Positions 16,146 through 23,924 of a stretch of DNA of 64,000 nt are shown in pieces. Source of the stretch: Planctomycetota bacterium (lineage in GTDB: Bacteria; Planctomycetota; Phycisphaerae; Phycisphaerales; UBA5793); assembly GCA_963205185.1 (NCBI GenBank), contig CAUJHZ010000034.1:23365-87364 (forward strand), read 5' to 3'. Under the pieces are notes generated by a model, which saw only the letters and a list, made by a program, of their open reading frames with translations, made no database searches and was not told the origin of the DNA. The translations under genes were made by a program, and so were the position numbers. Numbering within the stretch: the stretch's first letter is position 1; each line of letters begins with the position of its first letter.

Positions 16146-16985
16146 TCAATCGCGCACCGCCGCCAGGTCGTCGGCTTCGATCATTTCGCGCGAGGCCTTG
16201 CCCGGTTCGAGTTCCGCGAGCGGCCCGGGGTGCGCCTGGAGAAACGCGAGCGTCTCCGCGACGACGGTCGATTCGGCCGCACGCTCTTTGAGCGCCTCGA
16301 CCATGAACGGGCGCGTGTTGCGCGAGAGGAACAGCGTGCGGAAGATCCACTTCACCTGATCGATCTCATCGCGACTCATACCCGAGCGGCGCAGGCCGAC
16401 GATGTTGATCCCGCCGACGGTGCGCAAGGAACGAGTGATCATGAAAGGAGGGACGTGTCGCGTGATGCCGACCGTGCCGGAGACGAAGGCCAGTCGCCCG
16501 ACGGCGACTTTCTGCGCGACGCCAGAGCAGCCCCCGAGATTCACGCCGTCATAGATCACCGCATGACCTCCCACGAGCGCGTTGTTGGCGAAGATGCAGC
16601 GATTGCCCACCTGTGCATCGTGCCCGGCGTGCGAGCCAACCATCAACATGTTGTTGTTGCCGATGCGCGTCGGAATGGTCTCGGAAGTCGCGCGGTGGAT
16701 CGTCACGTGTTCGCGGAAGATGTTGCCGTCGCCGATGACCGTGCCGGCTCCGGCTCGCGACGGGTCGAATTTGTAATCCTGCGGCTCGAAGCCGATGCAG
16801 GTGAAGGGGTAGATGCGGTTGCCGGCGCCGATGGTCAGCGGGCCGCGCAGGAAGTTGTAGCCCATCAGGACCGTGCCCGGGCCGATGGTGATGCGGCCTT
16901 CGAGGCGGCAGGCGACGCCGATCTCGACGTCATCCGCCAGTTCCACTTCGGGCCCGATGACCGCGCTGGGATCGATTCGTTTCAT
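16146..16985 (-). CDS. lpxA: Acyl-ACP--UDP-N-acetylglucosamine O-acyltransferase
   Basis: 279 aa. It performs the first step of lipid A synthesis in the cytoplasm. It is a left-handed beta-helix of hexapeptide repeats ([IV]G-x-x-x-x pattern through residues 10-190) followed by a helical C-terminal region. The catalytic histidine lies in SHAGHDAQVGN (H122, equivalent to E. coli H125). IHRATSETIPTRIGNNNMLM and GGHAVIYDGVNLGG match LpxA rather than LpxD. Its presence implies an outer membrane with lipid A. It is divergent from lipB across only 41 bp. TACGAT lies 7 nt before the ATG and there is no ribosome site. No other lpx gene is in the window. Confidence 0.93.
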   Translation of the reverse strand: MKRIDPSAVIGPEVELADDVEIGVACRLEGRITIGPGTVLMGYNFLRGPLTIGAGNRIYPFTCIGFEPQDYKFDPSRAGAGTVIGDGNIFREHVTIHRATSETIPTRIGNNNMLMVGSHAGHDAQVGNRCIFANNALVGGHAVIYDGVNLGGCSGVAQKVAVGRLAFVSGTVGITRHVPPFMITRSLRTVGGINIVGLRRSGMSRDEIDQVKWIFRTLFLSRNTRPFMVEALKERAAESTVVAETLAFLQAHPGPLAELEPGKASREMIEADDLAAVRD

Positions 16986-16992
16986 AGCCTGA

Positions 16993-17021
16993 ATCGTAGT
17001 CGCGCAGGTTCGCTCTACAAT
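16993..17021. promoter_or_regulatory. Compact bidirectional promoter between lpxA and lipB
   Basis: A minus-strand TACGAT (16993-16998, 7 nt before the lpxA ATG) and a plus-strand TACAAT (17016-17021, 5 nt before the lipB GTG) are separated by exactly 17 bp. Each -10 therefore occupies the -35 position of the other. Both genes lack ribosome sites. Confidence 0.5.
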
Positions 17022-17026
17022 CGCCC

Positions 17027-17779
17027 GTGCCGGTGCAGGCGGGCAGCGCGGGAGCGGAACTGGAGGTCATCGACCTCGGGCGCATGCGCTACGCGCGGGC
17101 ATATCAGCAGCAGATTCGCCGGCGCGATGCCCTGCTGGCGGCCCGGCAGCGGGGGCAGGCTGACGGGGTCATGTTCCTGCTGCTCGTCGAGCATGAGCCG
17201 GTCATCACCGTCAGCCGCCGGCCGGGTGCCGGCCGGCACCTCATTGCGCCGCCGGCCGAACTGGCCCGGCTGGGCATCGAAGTCTGCGAGACCGATCGCG
17301 GCGGCGACATCACTTACCACGGGCCGGGCCAACTCGTCGTCTATCCCATTCTCGATCTTCAGCGGCTCGGGCTGGGGGTGGCGGCGTACATGCGCTGGCT
17401 CGAGGGCATCGTGATCGTCGTCCTGGCGCGCTTTGGCGTGCGGGGGCATCGGGACGCCTGCGCGACGGGCGTGTGGGTCGGCGGCGCAGGAGATTCGTGC
17501 GGCGGGGGCGGCGTGGACGGCGGGGGCGGCGGCGGGGCAAAGATCTGCGCCCTGGGCATCCGCGTCGGGCGGTGGATCACGATGCACGGCCTGGCGCTGA
17601 ACGTATCGACGGATCTCGATCACTTTCGCACGATCGTGCCGTGCGGCCTGGCGGACAGGACGGTGACGAGTCTGCGGCAACTGCTCGGCGACGCGGCGCC
17701 GTCGATGGATCAAGTGAAGGCTGCGATGGTGGAAGAGTTCAGCGCGGCGATCAGGGCGTGCGCGGCGCCGGCTCGCTGA
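17027..17779 (+). CDS. lipB: Octanoyltransferase (lipoyl synthesis) with a glycine-rich insert
   Basis: 250 aa. It transfers octanoate from ACP to lipoyl domains, the first step of lipoate synthesis. Family motifs are LLVEHEPVITVSRRPGAGR, RGGDITYHGPGQLVVYPI (91-108), the catalytic lysine in AKICALGIRV (K172) and the catalytic cysteine in TIVPCGLADRTVTSL (C206). Residues 152-170 are an almost pure Gly insert (GGAGDSCGGGGVDGGGGGG) in the loop before the lysine, absent from typical LipB. Its coding strand holds G-runs at about 17508-17538. The start is GTG with TACAAT 5 nt upstream. The 3' end overlaps the convergent lipoprotein gene by 29 bp. Confidence 0.92.
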   Translation: MPVQAGSAGAELEVIDLGRMRYARAYQQQIRRRDALLAARQRGQADGVMFLLLVEHEPVITVSRRPGAGRHLIAPPAELARLGIEVCETDRGGDITYHGPGQLVVYPILDLQRLGLGVAAYMRWLEGIVIVVLARFGVRGHRDACATGVWVGGAGDSCGGGGVDGGGGGGAKICALGIRVGRWITMHGLALNVSTDLDHFRTIVPCGLADRTVTSLRQLLGDAAPSMDQVKAAMVEEFSAAIRACAAPAR

Positions 17780-18422
17780 CCTGCACGGTGGCGCCGGCCA
17801 AGGCGGCGATCCGCCTCTTGAGCCGCGACTCCATCCGCGCATCGCGCGCGATCGGCTCCCAGAACTGCGCGGTCATGCCGCGCTCGCGCAGCGCGGGGTC
17901 CACCGTTACGTTGCTCTTGCGCACCGCCATGGTGGGCACCTGCAGGCCCGGCCGGTGCGAGCGCTCGACAAAGCAGCGGACGTTGAGCACGAGCGTGCCG
18001 CGATGCTCTGCGGGCACGAAGAGGGGCTCGGCGGGGCTCACCTGGCCAAAGGGCGGCAGCGCGGCGGGGCCGGTCTCGGCCTCGACGCCGCCGACGGGCT
18101 CGAACTCGATGCGAACGATCCGCCGCTCGTATTGCAGTGTCGATTCGACCGCCTGGGCCACGGTTGAGTTGTCGCCTTTCCACGGCTCGAGAAAGCTGCT
18201 GGCGCTGCGCGGCCGGGTGGTGATGACGCCCAGCCGGCGGTCAATGCGGTCGAGCAGGAACTGCTCATCGCGCAGGGCGTCCACCGTCGCGTCGAATGCC
18301 GCGTCGTAATTGGCCGGCCGGACTTCGACTCGGGCGGGACCGCGCGAAGCGCAGCCGGTCATGCCGGCGGCGAGCATGAGCAGCAGAGCGATCGCGAGCA
18401 GGTTGAGCGGCCGTGCATCCAT
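17751..18422 (-). CDS. Predicted lipoprotein, function unknown
   Basis: 223 aa. The N-terminus has a short hydrophobic stretch and a lipobox (LAAGMTGC), so it should be lipid-anchored after cleavage before the cysteine. The mature part (ANYDAAFDATVDALRDEQFL... TRPRSASSFLEPW) resembles small envelope lipoproteins that begin with a conserved F-x-x-x-x-x-x-L segment; I cannot assign a family. MDARPLN is chosen as the start because it gives a proper signal sequence and has TATGCT 7 nt upstream. The longer frame adds 13 residues without support. It overlaps lipB tail-to-tail by 29 bp. Confidence 0.7.
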   Translation of the reverse strand: MDARPLNLLAIALLLMLAAGMTGCASRGPARVEVRPANYDAAFDATVDALRDEQFLLDRIDRRLGVITTRPRSASSFLEPWKGDNSTVAQAVESTLQYERRIVRIEFEPVGGVEAETGPAALPPFGQVSPAEPLFVPAEHRGTLVLNVRCFVERSHRPGLQVPTMAVRKSNVTVDPALRERGMTAQFWEPIARDARMESRLKRRIAALAGATVQVSEPAPRTP

Positions 18423-18429
18423 CCGGCAC

Positions 18430-18435
18430 AGCATA
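18430..18435 (-). promoter_or_regulatory. -10 hexamer of a likely leaderless promoter (lipoprotein gene)
   Basis: TATGCT on the minus strand, 7 nt before ATG 18422. Confidence 0.45.
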
Positions 18436-18532
18436 TGCGGGGAGAAGCGGCGAGGCATCAAGGGGTCGAGGGACGAGGATCAAGGCATCAAGGCATCAAG
18501 CGAGCGACGCAACTCCATCACCCACTCACCCC

Positions 18533-19120
18533 TCACCGCCCCGGATCGGCCATCGCGGCGCTGAGCACTTTGATGAACCCCTCGGGCATCTCGCGGCCGA
18601 GGTCGCGCAGCGCGTGCACGTGCCGCCACGACTGCTCGTACTTCTCCATCTGGCAGTAGAGTACGGCGAGGTTGCGGTGCACGCCGGTGTCATTCGGATC
18701 GGCGGCGAGAATCTGCAGGTAGAGCGACTCGGCCCGTTCGAGTTGCCCTTTGCTCTGATGCTCGATCGCGGCGGCGAACAGGTCGCGCTGAGCGCGCGGC
18801 CCCTCGTCGATGAATCGGACATCGCGGATGATGATCTCGCGCGGCTCGGCCGGGGCGGCGGCCGAATCTCCATCGGCGGATGCGAGCCCGGCGCGGGCGA
18901 GCAGACTGTTGAGGTCGCTCGCGCCCGCGGGGAGTTGTTTGGCGAGATCCGAGTTCGCATCGGCGCCCGCCGCGCCGGTGAGCAGGCCGAGCGCGGTCTG
19001 CGGGCCGAGCCCCTTTTCGCGCAGCGCCAGCAGCGGCTCGACAAGGCGCGAGGCCCCGTAGAGCGAGCCGCAGGTCATGGCGAGGTACAGAGCCGGCTTG
19101 ATCTTGCGGAATCCACCCAT
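18533..19120 (-). CDS. TPR-like protein, function unknown
   Basis: 195 aa from the chosen ATG (GGFRKIKPALYLAM). A hydrophobic N-terminal segment (ALYLAMTCGSLYGASRLV) suggests a signal or anchor. The C-terminal half (RDLFAAAIEHQSKGQLERAE... AADPNDTGVHRNLAVLYCQM) contains one to two tetratricopeptide-like repeats. The frame is open to 19294, but that extension is low complexity and crosses the PadR promoter, so the shorter form is preferred. Start confidence is moderate and no ribosome site is obvious. It is divergent from the PadR gene. Confidence 0.6.
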   Translation of the reverse strand: MGGFRKIKPALYLAMTCGSLYGASRLVEPLLALREKGLGPQTALGLLTGAAGADANSDLAKQLPAGASDLNSLLARAGLASADGDSAAAPAEPREIIIRDVRFIDEGPRAQRDLFAAAIEHQSKGQLERAESLYLQILAADPNDTGVHRNLAVLYCQMEKYEQSWRHVHALRDLGREMPEGFIKVLSAAMADPGR

Positions 19121-19254
19121 GCGGCGTCTATCGAGCGGCCTGCGGCACGTGTTGAGCATCACCCGCCCCACACTGGGTCGGCGCGCCAGGCGAGGCCGAA
19201 CAGCCGTCAGAGCTGCGAAAGGCGGTGGTCCGAAAACGCCCGGCCGGCCGGGGG

Positions 19255-19286
19255 TGGACTCATTGCTATGTGTGGCATAGTATGTG
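19255..19286 (+). promoter_or_regulatory. PadR promoter with possible operator
   Basis: TGGACT (19255-19260), a 17-bp spacer and TAGTAT (19278-19283) resemble a sigma-70-type promoter for the PadR gene. Two direct TATGTG copies (19267-19272 and 19281-19286) bracket the -10 and could be the PadR site. Autoregulation is inferred from family habit. Confidence 0.45.
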
Positions 19287-19308
19287 AGGTCCAACAGGAG
19301 AAGCAGCG

Positions 19309-19662
19309 ATGCGGATCGAGAGCGAACTGATGCGCGGAGCCGGGCCGCTGGCGGTGCTCAAACTCCTTGAGCGGCGCGAAATGTACGGCTACGAACTCGT
19401 CGAAGCCTTGTCGCGGCAGACAGACGGCGTGCTCGATATGGGCCAGTCCACGCTCTATCCGCTGCTGTACAACCTCGAAGCCAAGGGGCTCATCGCCGGC
19501 GAGTGGCGCGAAGCGGATTCGGGGCGCCAGCGCAAGTACTACCGCTTGACCGGCACCGGGCGCAAACGGCTGGCGCGGGATGAGAAGCAGTGGGCGGCGC
19601 TGCATGGCGCGATGGCGGCATTGGGCATCGCCCCGAGCCCGCGCGCGGGGGCCGTGCTGTGA
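19309..19662 (+). CDS. PadR-family transcriptional regulator
   Basis: 117 aa, a short PadR-type winged helix. Signatures are ELMRGAGPLAVLKLLERR, the conserved MYGYELVEALS, MGQSTLYPLLYNLEAKGLI (recognition helix region) and the wing RKYYRLTGTGRKRL. PadR proteins are usually repressors that respond to small molecules or membrane stress. The ribosome site AGGAGA lies 9 nt before the ATG. Its stop overlaps the GTG of the next gene (GTGA), so the two are coupled. PadR next to a HAAS-type membrane protein is a recurrent pairing in bacteria. Confidence 0.92.
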   Translation: MRIESELMRGAGPLAVLKLLERREMYGYELVEALSRQTDGVLDMGQSTLYPLLYNLEAKGLIAGEWREADSGRQRKYYRLTGTGRKRLARDEKQWAALHGAMAALGIAPSPRAGAVL

Positions 19663-21536
19663 ACGCGCGCCCCGATACGACGGATTCGTGGTGGTACCGC
19701 GTGCTGTTCACGCCGGTGGGCCCCCGGCTGGTGGTGGGGCGGCAGTGGCCCGGGTTACCCAGGCGCCGGCCCTCGGCTGGCGCGCTCATCGACGCCTCCG
19801 ATCTGCCCCCGGCGCTGCGCGACTTCATCCGAGCGCTGGTATCCAGAACGCGCCTCTGGCGGCGCGAGAAGGCCGATGTGGCTCGCGAACTCATTGCGCA
19901 TTTCGACGATGCGCAGCGACGCGAGATTGATCCGGACCAGGCGTTGCGCGAATTCGGTGATGCCAGGCAGGCCGCAAAGTTGATCCGTCGCGCCAAGAAG
20001 CGCCGGCGGCCGCTCGTCTGGCAGGCGTGGCGGCGGTCGCTTCAGGCGGTGGGCTTTGCATGCCTCATCGGCATCGCCTTGTATGGACTGCTCATCATCC
20101 GTTACTACGCCGGCGAGCCGCTGGTGGCGCGAAACTACACTGCGGAACTCAACTCAGAAATCCTGGCGCTGCCGCAGGATGAATGCGGCTGGCCGCTGTA
20201 TCGCGAGGCGCTTCTGGCGCTGGAGGCGCCCCTTCCGTCCGGTCCCGACGGACGCTCGATTCGGTCACCCGCGGACGATGGCTGGGAAACCATGGTCGAG
20301 TACCTGCAACGTAACCAAGGCGTACTTGAGCTGGCTCGCCGCGCCGCCTCGAAACCTCACCTGGGCATACCGCTCGTGCCTGGTGAGAAGGAACTCGAAG
20401 ATCACTGGGCGTTCGCGGACACTGCGGATTCACCCTGGTCGTCTGCCAACGCTGCGGCCAATGAGACGCCGATCGGCTGGGGGAGGACTCTGGGTGTTTC
20501 GGAACTTCGGCCGCTCGTGCGCATGCTGCTGGCCGATGCGCAGCTTTCGATGCTCGAGGAAGACAGCGATCGTGCTCAGCGCGATCTCTTCGCCCTGATC
20601 GACCTGGCGCAGCAATGCCGTGAGTCGCCGCTGTTCATCGGCGACCTCTATTCACTCTACGTGCTCCATTCCGCGTCCGACGTGCTGGCGGAGAGCCTCG
20701 TTCACTCGTCTCAGTGCTTCGATGATGATCAGCTCACCGGGTTCGCACATCGTCTCAGTGCCTATTCGGGCGGCGGTTCAATTCACGTGCGGTTTTGGAT
20801 GCAGCGGACCTGTTTCGAAGACCTGATCCAGCGGCTGTATACCAACGACGGCCAAGGCAACGGCCGGCTGACGAGCGAGGGCATCGCCATGCTTCTCTCG
20901 GTCGGGCCCTCCGTGCCGCTGATGGGCAAAGGTGATGAGGAGACCCGACTGGAATGGCTCACGGGTCCGCTGGCGGCAGAACTCATCGGCAGCCGGCGCG
21001 AGGTGAAGGAGGAGTTTGAGCGGCAACTGTCGCTCATGGAGCGGCAGGCCGTGGAGCCGATGTGGACGTGGACGGAAGTCCCCGGAACATCGTTCGAGAA
21101 CGAACTCGAGTCGGAGGCCTACCGTCGGCGATACCTGCCGCTCTTCGTGATGTTGCCAGCTATCGGCCGGGCTGCGACGCAGGCCGAGATTACCACGCAG
21201 CGCCGTGTTGCCACTCTCACCGCCATCGCGATTGAACTTTATCGACGGCGCAACGGCGCCTATCCAGAGACGCTCAATCCACTTGTGCCCGAACTGCTGC
21301 CCACATTGCCAGTTGATCGCTTCGATGGACGGCCATTACGCTATCGCTTGACGGATGACGGGCCGCTGCTCTACTCGATCGGCTCCGACCGGATCGACGA
21401 CGGCGGCGCCCCGGCCGAGACGGAATATCAACGCCTGCACGTGCCGCGGTACACGTGGAAGATCCCGAATCCGCCGATGCAGGCCGACTGGATCCTGTGG
21501 GATGGGAGGCGCTCACATGAGGAATCGGGCGACTAG
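19659..21536 (+). CDS. HAAS-type membrane protein with pseudopilin-like C-terminus
   Basis: 625 aa. The N-terminal region (about 45-115: RALVSRTRLWRREKADVARE, DDAQRREIDPDQALREFGD) resembles the HAAS/DUF1700 helical domain that accompanies PadR regulators. One transmembrane helix follows (AVGFACLIGIALYGLLIIRYY, about 130-150), then a large extracytoplasmic part. Its last ~90 residues (LTAIAIELYRRRNGAYPETL, DRFDGRPLRYR, LLYSIGSDRIDDGG) look like the globular part of a pseudopilin. The start is a GTG overlapping the PadR stop. This suggests a membrane sensor or partner controlled by PadR (inference). The upstream ATG frame is rejected because it lies inside padR. Confidence 0.75.
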   Translation: MNARPDTTDSWWYRVLFTPVGPRLVVGRQWPGLPRRRPSAGALIDASDLPPALRDFIRALVSRTRLWRREKADVARELIAHFDDAQRREIDPDQALREFGDARQAAKLIRRAKKRRRPLVWQAWRRSLQAVGFACLIGIALYGLLIIRYYAGEPLVARNYTAELNSEILALPQDECGWPLYREALLALEAPLPSGPDGRSIRSPADDGWETMVEYLQRNQGVLELARRAASKPHLGIPLVPGEKELEDHWAFADTADSPWSSANAAANETPIGWGRTLGVSELRPLVRMLLADAQLSMLEEDSDRAQRDLFALIDLAQQCRESPLFIGDLYSLYVLHSASDVLAESLVHSSQCFDDDQLTGFAHRLSAYSGGGSIHVRFWMQRTCFEDLIQRLYTNDGQGNGRLTSEGIAMLLSVGPSVPLMGKGDEETRLEWLTGPLAAELIGSRREVKEEFERQLSLMERQAVEPMWTWTEVPGTSFENELESEAYRRRYLPLFVMLPAIGRAATQAEITTQRRVATLTAIAIELYRRRNGAYPETLNPLVPELLPTLPVDRFDGRPLRYRLTDDGPLLYSIGSDRIDDGGAPAETEYQRLHVPRYTWKIPNPPMQADWILWDGRRSHEESGD

Positions 21537-21574
21537 CATGGAACCCGGGCGCGGCGCGTGCGAACGGAGTGCTG

Positions 21575-22144
21575 ATGGGAAGCGCCATATCAGGCAATTG
21601 GTCGCAGATCCGACGGTGGATCTGGGCCGGCGTGACCGGGCTCGCGCTTGCTACCGGGTGGGTGGCGTATCGAGCCACGCGGCCAATCATCGGCGATGTG
21701 CGCATCGACAACCGGGTCATTCTGCTCCACATCCCGCGCGATCTCACCGGGCGAGTCGTCATCCGCCAGGCGACGGCTGATGATGACCTCCAGTTGGTCA
21801 GCGGGTTCGGCCGCGGCGAGCATCCGCGATGGTATGATGTATACGTGTCGCCGGATGGCGCCGCAGTCGTGGACGATGTGGAGATCTTCCGAAATCTGAA
21901 ACGGTTCGAAAGGCATGAAGGGCACTGGTCGCTGCGCGCCGTGGACGCCGATGGGAAGCGCCTTCCCTGCTGTTTCGCCTCGTGGCAGCCAAGCGATCAG
22001 ATCGCCTTTCGGCTTTACTCAACCGCAGCCGACGGAACGCGAGTCGCGCTCGTTGGCGATCGGAGCTTCATGCGCCTCCGGTGGCCGGAGGACTCGAGCG
22101 TCGTGGGAGAGATGTTCTGGGCGGACAGTGGCTGGTCGCCATAG
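21575..22144 (+). CDS. Membrane-anchored protein, function unknown
   Basis: 189 aa. One N-terminal transmembrane helix (IWAGVTGLALATGWVAY) is followed by an extracytoplasmic beta-rich domain (DVRIDNRVILLHIPRDLTGR... YDVYVSPDGAAVVDDVEIF). I do not recognise a family. ATG 21575 is chosen because GGAG lies 7 nt upstream; a GTG two codons earlier is possible. It lies 38 bp after the HAAS protein on the same strand, so it is probably the third gene of the PadR operon. It is convergent with aroC. Confidence 0.65.
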   Translation: MGSAISGNWSQIRRWIWAGVTGLALATGWVAYRATRPIIGDVRIDNRVILLHIPRDLTGRVVIRQATADDDLQLVSGFGRGEHPRWYDVYVSPDGAAVVDDVEIFRNLKRFERHEGHWSLRAVDADGKRLPCCFASWQPSDQIAFRLYSTAADGTRVALVGDRSFMRLRWPEDSSVVGEMFWADSGWSP

Positions 22145-22158
22145 GCGTCCCGCGTGGA

Positions 22159-23331
22159 TCACTGCAACGGCAACCGCCGCGCATGTTCGAGATACGTGTC
22201 GTAATTCGCCCGCATCTCAATCAGTGAATCGCCGGCGAACTTCTCGCGCAGCGCCCGCGCCACCTCGAACGCGATCACGTTTTCCATCACCACGCTGGCG
22301 GCGCTGACAGCGCAGATATCGGAGCGTTCGTACTGGCTCATCTCGGGCTGCTTGGTGTTGAGATCGACGCTGGGCAGGCCGCGCAGGAGCGTGCTGATGG
22401 GTTTCATGGCGCCGCGCACGACGATGGGCATGCCGTTGGTCATGCCGCCTTCGAGGCCGCCGGCGCTGTTGGTGGGCCGCGTGAAGCCCAGCGACGGCTC
22501 GCCCTTTCGCGATGCGTCGTACTCGATCGGATCGTGCACCTGCGAGCCGACGCGGCGGGTGGCCTCGAAGCCCAGGCCGATCTCGACCCCCTTGAACGCC
22601 TGGATACCCATGACGGCCGCGGCGAGGCGCGCATCGAGTTTTTCGTGCCAGTTCATGCACGAACCCAGGCCGATCGGGCAGCCGAAGACATGCGCCTCGA
22701 CCACGCCGCCCACGGTGTCCTTGTCCATCTTGGCGCGGCGGATGGTCTCGATCATCGCTTTGCTCGCCGGCTCGTCGGGGCAGTAGACCTCGCTCGCATC
22801 GCGCTTCGCCCGCCACTGGTCGAGTTGACCGGCATCAATCGCGGCGTCGGTGGTGATGGTGTGAATCGAGCGCACGAAGCCGAAGACCTCCATGCCGAAC
22901 TCGCGGAGCAGGCAGCGGGCCAAGGCGCCGGCGGCGACGCGCGAAGCCGTCTCGCGGGCGCTGGCGCGCTCGAGCGTGTCGCGGCAGTCGGTGGTGAGCC
23001 ACTTGACGCTGCCGGCCAGGTCGGCGTGGCCGGGCCGGGGGCGGTGCACGGCGGGGGTCTTGATCTCGTCATCGAGACGCGAATCGCGGTTGGGAATCTG
23101 CATGACGACGGGCGCGCCGGTCGTGTGCCCGCGGCGGACGCCGGCGAGCAGGGTGATGGCGTCGGACTCGATGCGCTGGCGGCCGCCTCGGCCGTAGCCG
23201 CCCTGGCGGCGATGCAGTTCGGCGTTGATGAAATCGACATCCACGGGCAGGCCGGCGGGCAGGCCGCAGACCAGCGCCGTCAGGGCTGGGCCGTGCGATT
23301 CGCCCGCGGTGTGGCAGGAGAGGTCAGCCAT
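22159..23331 (-). CDS. aroC: Chorismate synthase
   Basis: 390 aa. It makes chorismate from EPSP with reduced FMN, the last step of the shikimate pathway. Signatures are HTAGESHGPALTALVCGLP at the N-terminus, RPRPGHADLAGSVKW, RASARETASRVAAGALAR, TNSAGGLEGGMTNGMPI and ERSDICAVSAASVVMEN. MADLSCHTAGESHG is taken as the start, since the upstream 29 codons are low complexity; TATGCT lies 6 nt before it. aroA, the preceding pathway step, is about 9 kb away in this window, so the pathway is scattered. Confidence 0.95.
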   Translation of the reverse strand: MADLSCHTAGESHGPALTALVCGLPAGLPVDVDFINAELHRRQGGYGRGGRQRIESDAITLLAGVRRGHTTGAPVVMQIPNRDSRLDDEIKTPAVHRPRPGHADLAGSVKWLTTDCRDTLERASARETASRVAAGALARCLLREFGMEVFGFVRSIHTITTDAAIDAGQLDQWRAKRDASEVYCPDEPASKAMIETIRRAKMDKDTVGGVVEAHVFGCPIGLGSCMNWHEKLDARLAAAVMGIQAFKGVEIGLGFEATRRVGSQVHDPIEYDASRKGEPSLGFTRPTNSAGGLEGGMTNGMPIVVRGAMKPISTLLRGLPSVDLNTKQPEMSQYERSDICAVSAASVVMENVIAFEVARALREKFAGDSLIEMRANYDTYLEHARRLPLQ

Positions 23332-23337
23332 GGGTTG

Positions 23338-23343
23338 AGCATA
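23338..23343 (-). promoter_or_regulatory. -10 hexamer of a likely leaderless promoter (aroC)
   Basis: TATGCT on the minus strand, 6 nt before ATG 23331, with no ribosome site. Divergent partner of the hexamer at 23397-23402. Confidence 0.5.
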
Positions 23344-23396
23344 GGCGAGGGCAGGTGCAGGGTGGCTTCCCGATGGCGGCTGCGGCGCGGCGGCGT

Positions 23397-23402
23397 TATG
23401 AT
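23397..23402 (+). promoter_or_regulatory. -10 hexamer of a likely leaderless promoter (103-aa gene)
   Basis: TATGAT, 6 nt before ATG 23409. Confidence 0.5.
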
Positions 23403-23408
23403 GGGGCC

Positions 23409-23720
23409 ATGGCCACAACCGTACCTTCCATCATGCCCGGGCAGCACGTGCGGGTCACGCAGCAGATCCCCCAGGGCGAAGCGACGTGGACGACGACGAT
23501 TGAGGGGCAGGTCGTGGCGTACCGGCAGGCGAAGACCGGCTCGTGGTTCGCCCACTCGAAAGATGACCGCCTGTGGCTGGACCGGCTCGAACTTCGCCGG
23601 CGCGATGGCGAGATCGTGGTGTGTAATCTCGACCGCTTCAGCCGCGTGGAAGTGCTGGGCGAGTCCCCGGCGCCGGCGACGGGCGGGGAAGACGGCGCGC
23701 CGAGCACGAGCGACGAATAA
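23409..23720 (+). CDS. Small conserved-looking protein, function unknown
   Basis: 103 aa, soluble and beta-rich. The pattern RVTQQIPQGEATWTTTIEGQ, then TGSWFAHSKDDRLWLDRLEL and EIVVCNLDRFSRVEVL, suggests a small barrel. I recall similar short proteins in planctomycete-like genomes but know no function. The acidic, low-complexity tail (EDGAPSTSDE) is probably disordered. The start at ATG 23409 is supported by TATGAT 6 nt upstream; the longer frame lacks support. It is divergent from aroC across 77 bp. Confidence 0.65.
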   Translation: MATTVPSIMPGQHVRVTQQIPQGEATWTTTIEGQVVAYRQAKTGSWFAHSKDDRLWLDRLELRRRDGEIVVCNLDRFSRVEVLGESPAPATGGEDGAPSTSDE

Positions 23721-23924
23721 CCCATTGCCTTGTTGTGACTTACGCGTATGCGACTCGCCGGGTGCAGGCCGCGGCGCGCCGGCGATTCTTGCGGTCTTTC
23801 CTTCTTTTCCGCGATCCCGGCGGCCCGGTGGACGGTACAACTCAGGCGGCATGAACGCCGCGCCCGGCATTCCTCGGGTGGCGCCATCCAGTCAAATCAA
23901 CACAACAACGAAAGTGGAAAAGCC

